A stretch of DNA of 64,000 bases, taken from NCBI RefSeq assembly GCF_963576615.1, contig NC_088717.1, forward strand, positions 54,718,526-54,782,525, read 5' to 3'. How positions within the stretch are numbered: the first letter of the stretch is position 1; every line of letters begins with the position of its first letter. The notes under the pieces were generated by a model. It did no database searches. It was not told where the DNA came from and saw nothing but the letters and a program-made list of their open reading frames with translations. This DNA is from Watersipora subatra (lineage: Eukaryota > Bryozoa > Gymnolaemata > Cheilostomatida > Watersiporidae). The position numbers and the translations under genes were made by a program. Below are positions 58,601-64,000 of this stretch, piece after piece.

Positions 58601-59638
58601 ATCTGCCATTGCTTGGTAAATTAGGGTGTGAGTCTTTGCCAGCTGCCTCATCTCCATATAGTAAAGTGTGCCATACCTTGCATAGTTGGAGTGGTCGTAT
58701 GCAAAAAACCATGGCAAGAGTCGTTGTAGTTAGTTGACATGGAGGTTCCATTCAGATTTCCTTTGGCACGGGCAAAATTTAGCAGCTGTGTCACCATTTC
58801 AATATACTCTACCCAGAATCTAAATGTGGGGTTGCCTATTGAAGAGGTGACTATAATCTTAGAATGCCTGATTCATGTGGGCGAGTTCAGATTGATTACA
58901 TTTAGTGTGATTGAAAACAGCTCTACTAACGTCCAAACTAAGAGAGTCAAGGACCCTAGAGGATTCAAGACTTTCAGTGAATTCATCCAACAATAGGTCA
59001 TACAGCGCCTCCATGCAGAGTTTGTGTGCCATGAAGGACCTATTGTAACTATTACCATTGATCACCCCTTTCAGGCTTCCTTCAGCGATACATTACGATT
59101 CTGTGATTATTTTGGCACACCCAGCATCACCATACCTTTTGCCTATCACATCAAGGAAAACCATAACTGTGTGGAAATCTCTTAATCTAGGGACAAGTCT
59201 TGACATCGGAATGGGATTGAGGAAGCAAATAGTTTGTGCTTTACAATATATAGCTTGGTCAAACACTACTACTGCAGTTTCTATAGCAAACTTGTCAGCT
59301 TCATTTGATACTTTTTGAAGAACCCTAACCAAGGTTTCCCCACAATTTTCCACACAACAGAAGACACACTTCTCATCATCCAGCTTTTATAACTCTAAAA
59401 TGTGAAAACTTGACTCATAGCAGTAATTCTAAGCAGGAAAATGAGGATTTCCCGATATTTTAGGAGTTGTCCTCCTCAAAATAAAATCGTTTTAGAACTT
59501 CTAAATGTGACCAGTTATAGATGTAAAAACTATATCATTAAACTCAGCATAAAATTCTGGCCAAGAATCTGGTCTTACTTTATTCTCCATATTTATATAA
59601 ATAAGAGTGAAAGATAGCTCTGGGCTGCTTCTCCACTA
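55642..59638 (-). mobile_element. Academ-superfamily DNA transposon, 3997 bp, both ends present
   Basis: The left end is TAGTGGAAAAGCGGCC and the right end, inverted, is TAGTGGAGAAGCAGCC (14 of 16 identical). TTA flanks both sides (55639-55641 and 59639-59641). Copy A of the host element has ctccTTAccg with a single TTA at the same place (about 52809-52817), which proves the insertion and the 3-bp duplication. The minus strand carries the decayed transposase with XPG-like motifs and a Cys-rich CXC finger, the combination known for Academ (3-4 bp target duplications). The left 0.8 kb is non-coding and AT-rich. Confidence 0.88.
56499..59353 (-). pseudogene. Academ transposase, inactivated by stops and frameshifts
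   Basis: Reading from 59353 down: FAIETAVVVFDQAIYCKAQ and IPMSRLVPRLRDFHTVMVFL; MINGNSYNRSFMAHKLCMEA (58859-59065); a block with LLPWFFAYDHSNYARY (about 58690); DHGSSTHPQRTAVHTK (58221-58451); VLSHSLGSVSWSLENADG (57848-58150). Then come 380 uninterrupted residues (57641-56499) with EEADTR (87-92), CQDTDVF (114-120), GLHALSGCDSISAFHSKGQK (167-186), GYQAAIWRRAAQP (269-281) and a nine-cysteine CXC finger (320-349). DTD, EEAD and GCD-x10-GK recall the XPG/FEN nuclease core (inferred). Breaks: TGA at 57642-57644, where the family usually has Arg (CGA to TGA is likely); TAG at 57850-57848; a frameshift near 57740; a break near 58220; others above 58450. It cannot make an intact protein. Confidence 0.85.
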
Positions 59639-59766
59639 TTACCGTACGTACTGCATTTGGTACACACATTATAATTTTGCATTTTATTGCAGATCATAAC
59701 CATTAAAATACACTAAATACAATACAGTTACTGTAGGTAACTATAATTACTAAAGTAAACATACTA

Positions 59767-60452
59767 CAGCCAAACATGGATAACTCGCCCTTGGATAGCT
59801 CAAACACAAGGCTCACACAACACAACAGCTCGAACGGTTTTGTTTAATCCGTTCCCACGTGTTTCAAATAACTCGACCTCAACATCATTAACCCGAACAG
59901 TTTTTTGCCCAACGGCTACTGAGATATTTGCTATCGCTTAAGAATATCACTTTATTCCAAGCCATAGAGATAAACTCCAACTTTTAGTAGTTCGTAAGCG
60001 TCGTTAATACCATCATTGGCAAAATATTTTCATCAATGACTTTTCTGAAGGTTTGGTGAAATTTGATTTTTCCCAAACATCCACTTAGCGATGGCCATAC
60101 GAAGGCTAAGAAAAGAGAGGTAACCTTCACATAAACTTCAAGAAAAATCGGCAAAATTGATCTTGGTTAAAACGCTCAAAAGAAAACGATGTCTTTTCTT
60201 CTGAGCATTTCAACAGTGATCAAGCTTTGCCAATTTTAATCTGAAAACGTCCTGGCAGTCACATCACATAAAACAACAAACAAATCTCAAGTAATAGAAA
60301 AATCTCTATAGTTTCTGATAAAAAATTTTTAAACTTTACATTAGAAGCATTTAATTTGAAACGAGCCATCTTTGCTTTTGATTTATATTATAGTTTGTAT
60401 ATGTACATGTATCTACTAATAAATACATGGACTTATGACAGTGCTCTGATAA
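59767..60452 (-). mobile_element. pogo-like element copy, right end lost
   Basis: It begins CAGCCAAACATGGATAACTC at a TA inside Tigger-like copy B, and follows the inverted right half of 11579-15281 ('tggcttggaataaagtgat', 'gcggatgtttgg'). It fades out at 'gtgctctgataact' near 60452. Confidence 0.7.
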
Positions 60453-61401
60453 CTCCATAGATATATAAACCTAGATTGGCCAATAATAGCTATTCTCATC
60501 GGTTGCCTCATCAGACTTAAATAGCATGATGCAACGTCATTGTATTGTACCTCATGCTTGACTGCACTGTTGTTAACAATGAAGCTAATGAGGACTAGGT
60601 GACAAAATCACATTTATTTTCACATAAAAACCTTCTTGTATACATAATCCAGTAAACTAAAGCAATTCTGTGATAATATCTGATAACCACCATAGATTAA
60701 AACTATAAAAGCTATGAATTGTTGCACACAAATCATGAGCCGTAAGGGCTTTATTCGCCACCCTCTCCTATCCCCATTCTCTCTTTTCCCCTTCTCCAAA
60801 GAAAAAGTGAGAAGGAGAAAAGAGAGAAGGGAGAAAGGAGGGGGGGGGGGGGCAAATAGCCCACCCACTCAAAGAGCCAGACCCTGGCTAGGTAAATAGA
60901 CTAATATCATTCTGAACTAAACATGACTAAATATGATGAGTATGCAAGTATGTCTTAAGTCAAAAATGAGACAGAATGATTATTTCACAACTGGCTATGT
61001 AGCTGGCTAGGTCACCAAAGCTGAAGTGTAATGATTGTATCACTAGCATCGTGGATGTTACCAACTATGATGTAAACCAAGCAAGAGTTCCCTAATCACA
61101 GTTAAGAATTGTGGTGGCTTGACTTTGTCTTCGCCTGTGGTGATTGAGGTTTGCAACCACAGTGAGAAAGCATGAGAGTGTTGTTTAGCAGTGCTGGATT
61201 GGTGAAAAACTTTCCCAGGCTAGCACTAATTGCCACCATGGAGAAGTTGCTGAGGTTCAACATCATGCTATTGTTTAAGTGTAATCATCAAGCTAGTAGC
61301 CTAGCTCGTGAGATAGCAAAGAGATAATTTCGATTAGGCCGCATTATGAAGCTAAGAATAGAGCTGGCACGAGTAGCTCATCTGGTCTTGACCCACCGGG
61401 T
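60453..61401. other. Stretch without a gene; contains a purine/pyrimidine hairpin
   Basis: Nothing coding is supported. The only structure is the inverted repeat at 60769-60852. Confidence 0.45.
60769..60852. repeat. Polypyrimidine/polypurine inverted repeat ending in a G run
   Basis: ctctcttttccccttctcc (60779-60797) pairs with gagaaggagaaaagagag 11 bases later. The purine arm ends in a run of about a dozen G. It could form a hairpin, a triplex or a G-rich structure. Confidence 0.75.
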
Positions 61402-61619
61402 CAGAGGTGCTCGGGTCGGGCCACCCGACCCTCGGGTCTTCCTATACAAAGACACGGATAGGTTTATGGCTAAAAACAGCGGTTGTATATCGCTTTTCAA
61501 GTGTGATTGAAATGGAGTCGCATATAGTCCTAGCGCGGAAGGACCAGGTGAAATAAAACAAAGTGAGTCAAGACTATATTTTTAAGTCAATATATTTTTA
61601 CAATAGTCTTTGGACTATA

Positions 61620-63233
61620 CTGCCCTGATCTGGCAAAACCCAATAATTGACATTTTTTTCAAAATTGACTTTTCTCTTGATTTGACCTGTTTTCTGGTTG
61701 AAAATTCATGTCACAAAATTTTATATGTCAAATCCTACCAGAAGTGTGATTTTCTGGCATGGCATAACCCAATAACTCAATATCACCAATGGTATTCATC
61801 TGGCAAAACCCAACAATTGGGCTTGTTTGGTTATGATTGGATGACAGCATGCTGCCCATTGTAATTGTTGTGTTCTGCCACAGTATAAAGCAAAATGCTA
61901 GCTTCAAACTGAGCAGACAATACAAACAACTTACACTTGTGCACTTCTAATCTTGTTTATTCACATCAATTCAAGTTTATTCAGTAGATCAGATTATCAT
62001 ACATCTCATTGATTACCCAAGGATTAAAGTGGTTTATCAGATCAGTTACTATGGCTTTACGTACATCAAGCAGAGACAGTGAGTATCCTGTTTTATTTCT
62101 TAATGTTGTTTTCATTCATGCTTACCATTGGTATAAATATTTTAATATTACATCTTAATTGGTGCCAACGCAATGTCACACATACTCGTACGCAACGCAA
62201 TGTAGGATAACTAGCTAGTAGACCAACATTGTTTATCTAATACTGGTTGTCGGTGTGGGATTAACTGTATTTATTGGTCTCGGTGGCAATTCTATTTTCA
62301 CTCATGTCACCAAGAATGAACGCTCACATATTACTTTTTTATATCAGTTGTGATGTATTTAAATTTGCAAAAAGTAATTATGTTACCGACACCGTATCTT
62401 TTATATGCATCATTATTTGCAGACATTCTGGATGAATTCGTGACACCGCCTAAAAAACGCTGCCGCACCGATGAAGAAAAGCGGAAAAGAGATGTCGAAA
62501 AACACAAACTCAGACCTCCGTGCACACGCACAAAGCTAAACTGCCGTGATAAGATATCTCAAGAAACCTGAATCAACACATACTCAGCTTTTTGGCAGCT
62601 AACTAAGCAGCAGAGAGACATTCAGATGTTTAGCCTCCTAGATGTGACTGAACCAAAAACATTGAAGCGGGATGCTTCCTCTAACCGTGATCGAACCATC
62701 ACATACCACATTAAAGATCCTTCTGGTGCAAGGCAGAGAGTGTGTAAAACATTCTTTCTGAGCACACATGGATACCTGATTAACACATCGAGCATCATCA
62801 ACGATATGCATCAAATTTGGACTAATAAGTCACATTTGATGGGATTAGCAAGTTTAATCCCTTCAATTAGCAAAATGGGGGAATCGATTCATTGAATTGT
62901 TTGGTTATGCCTGCCTTTCAGGATGCTAACCACAAACAAGATAGTCATGCAAAACATAACAACTTCAATTGTTGGGTTTTGCCAGATCACTCTCACATGA
63001 AGCCAGTAGCATCAATGTTCTGTCAAAACAAAATAACTGACCCAAAATTCATTTTACTGAGCAAAAACAACTGTGATTTTTCAGTGGAGGTGAACAATGA
63101 TATGTTCAAATATTTGTACCAAATATGAAGTGTTAAGTGCAATATTTCCAGGTTGGCACCAATTTAAACTTTGAAAAGCTGTACTGAAAACTTTTTGTTT
63201 AGGCAATTATTGGGTTTTGCCAGATCAGGGCAG
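61620..63233 (+). mobile_element. 1614-bp TIR element with TATA duplication carrying a fragment of the uncharacterised family
   Basis: Both ends are identical over 30 bases (start CTGCCCTGATCTGGCAAAAC, last four ATTG). TATA lies outside on each side (61616-61619 and 63234-63237). The phrase tctggcaaaaccca recurs inside near both ends (61798; inverted near 62980), as subterminal repeats. It is internally shortened: only the N-terminal domain remains. The superfamily is not assigned; a 4-bp duplication would allow Sola, a 2-bp TA duplication Tc1/mariner-like groups. Confidence 0.8.
62051..62895 (+). pseudogene. Two-exon N-terminal fragment of the transposon-associated family, with one nonsense codon
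   Basis: Exon 62051-62078 (MALRTSSRD) ends at A|GTGAGT and joins 62423 (acceptor ATTTGCAG) in frame, giving NILDEFVTPPKKRCRTDEEK. Next comes the Cys motif PPCTRTKLNCRDKIS, then TGA at 62569-62571, then the same frame continues INTYSAFWQLTKQQRDIQMF and RQRVCKTFFLSTHGY. C-x6-C, FWxL and VCKTFFL-x-THG are the family hallmarks, and FWAM and VCKDFYASVHG at 1-414 match. The family usually has Arg where the TGA stands, so a CGA to TGA change is likely. The frame ends at 62893-62895, long before the size of full family proteins. Confidence 0.72.
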
Positions 63234-63271
63234 TATAGGTTTCACAAAGTTTTCGGCAAGAAATAATCAAC

Positions 63272-63358
63272 ATGTCGGTGGTCTGGGAGTTCATGAAGAA
63301 GCCAGTCACGAAAGGAAAATACCAAGTTATTTGTACAATATGCAAAAGCAAGTTAAAG
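63272..63358 (+). pseudogene. BED-type zinc finger start, cut by a MITE
   Basis: From the ATG: MSVVWEFMKKPVTKGKYQVI then CTICKSKLK. W-x-F and C-x2-C at the usual spacing mark a BED finger. The distal Cys/His pair is missing because the MITE begins at 63359; the frame closes at a TAA about 50 bases into it. Probably the first exon of the hAT transposase. Confidence 0.6.
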
Positions 63359-64000
63359 GTTGACTTGCAACAAAATTCACATTACAGTTATTTGGTATCA
63401 TAAGATTCACCATGTCTTACTCTGTCGTGTTGTAGGTGTGAAATATATGGGAATGTGATTACAAACTCTTAAAAGCCAAAAAACGAACAGTTAATCGCAG
63501 CCACACGAGACCGCAGTAGTTTGGATTCGCTTTCCAAAACGGCTCAAATGGGATGTAGTTGTTACAAAATGGTTTCTGTTTACACCTTCATGCAACCTCA
63601 TTCGTGAAAATATTTTCACAAATGTACTTCACGCATTCAATAAAACCATGTCTATTGTTCTTACTCGTCTGTTTTATCGTCATTGTAATGCTGTCACTTT
63701 TAGCACTGATATCTTATAACTTACCGTAAAAAATCGTTAAATGTTTTAACCTTAGCTCGAAGGAGTACCAATCATGACGAGCCTGTTGGTCACCTGTGAT
63801 AATCAAAAAGCGCTGCAAAAATTATTTTCGAAGTATTGGGTCACGTGATCAGATTATGACTTGACAATTGAATAATGCTGAAACAAAACTGTAAAGTAGA
63901 GAGCATCTATATTTGAGGCGGAGTATTCGGTAAAACCCGAAGTGTTTGTCATAAACTAGTGCTATGATAAGTTTTATATTGAGCTTTTTATTGGCTTTTC
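63359..64000. mobile_element. Second copy of the long-TIR MITE, runs off the window
   Basis: It starts GTTGACTTGCAACAAAATTC and follows 9932-10799 collinearly to base 64000. About 220 bases including the right TIR should lie outside. TTAA (63353-63356) precedes it. Confidence 0.82.

Larger units (their letters stand above)
53943..59766. mobile_element. Tigger/pogo-like element, copy B, split and truncated
   Basis: It starts CAGTGTACCCTCAGGATACG after a TA and runs parallel to copy A, including the decayed HTH frame from ATG 54355 (MESETDTNVTKRRKND). At 55641 it is interrupted by the Academ element, resumes at 59639, and is then broken at a TA (59765-59766) by another pogo-like copy. The right end is missing. 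Confidence 0.8.
61402..64000 (+). mobile_element. Probable hAT element 5' part, holding two later insertions
   Basis: CAGAGGTGCTCGGGTCGG fits a hAT-type terminus (CAG-A/G-GGTG) and is followed by a GGGTCGGG/CCCGACCC hairpin, common in hAT ends. Past the insertion at 61620-63233 the sequence leads to an ATG (63272) opening a BED finger, the usual start of hAT transposases. The other end lies beyond the window, so the target duplication cannot be checked. Confidence 0.45.

Noticed and set aside
59058..59318. 86-codon + strand ORF
   Set aside because: Shadow of the Academ transposase block with VVVFDQAIY on the minus strand.

Overview
This is AT-rich eukaryotic nuclear DNA. Genes are split by GT-AG introns, poly(A) signals (AATAAA) follow several last exons, minisatellites are abundant and cut-and-paste transposons are nested in one another. 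A CHST15-type Golgi sulfotransferase, C2H2 fingers and the transposon mix (Academ, pogo/Tigger, hAT, TTAA-target elements) point to an invertebrate animal. A marine lophotrochozoan is my guess, but the sequence alone does not fix the phylum. No prokaryotic features are present.

Left part (1-34.4 kb, + strand). Exons at 1-414 and 1307-1955 carry a transposon-associated N-terminal domain and a SANT/Myb-like domain. A zinc-finger, Pro/Ser-rich regulator-like gene follows: exons 6227-6527, 7752-7894, 9363-9515, 11316-11490 and 20192-20622, with a short last exon at 21915-21965. Downstream lie six homologous exons (26909, 28712, 29322, 30069, 33111, 34076), one CENP-B-type HTH exon pair (27746/28472) and one short candidate (25007). 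Each starts at a splice acceptor in phase 0 and runs to its own stop codon, and several have their own AATAAA. The last shared exon ends in phase 0. The simplest reading is one locus with a bank of alternative 3' terminal exons, organised like lola or mod(mdg4) of flies, swapping C-terminal putative DNA-binding domains. This is the most interesting feature of the window.

Middle (36.3-49.7 kb, - strand). An eight-exon, 397-residue type II membrane sulfotransferase of the CHST15 (GalNAc4S-6ST) family is complete. The last three exons of a SAM-dependent methyltransferase (Rv2258c-like) follow; its intron holds three minisatellites and a small zinc-finger ORF with an internal TGA.

Right part (50.6-64 kb) is mostly transposons. 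Two Tigger-like copies (51178-53104 and 53943-59766) are present. The second is split by a 4.0-kb Academ element (55642-59638) with TIRs and a TTA target duplication, and the first copy supplies the empty site. At the end a probable hAT element contains a 1.6-kb TIR element (61620-63233) and a MITE that breaks its BED finger.

Most long ORFs over the tandem arrays (15.3-17.1, 47.0-47.4, 50.7-50.9, 53.1-53.7 kb) exist only because the repeat unit is a multiple of three or lacks stops. I do not treat them as genes.
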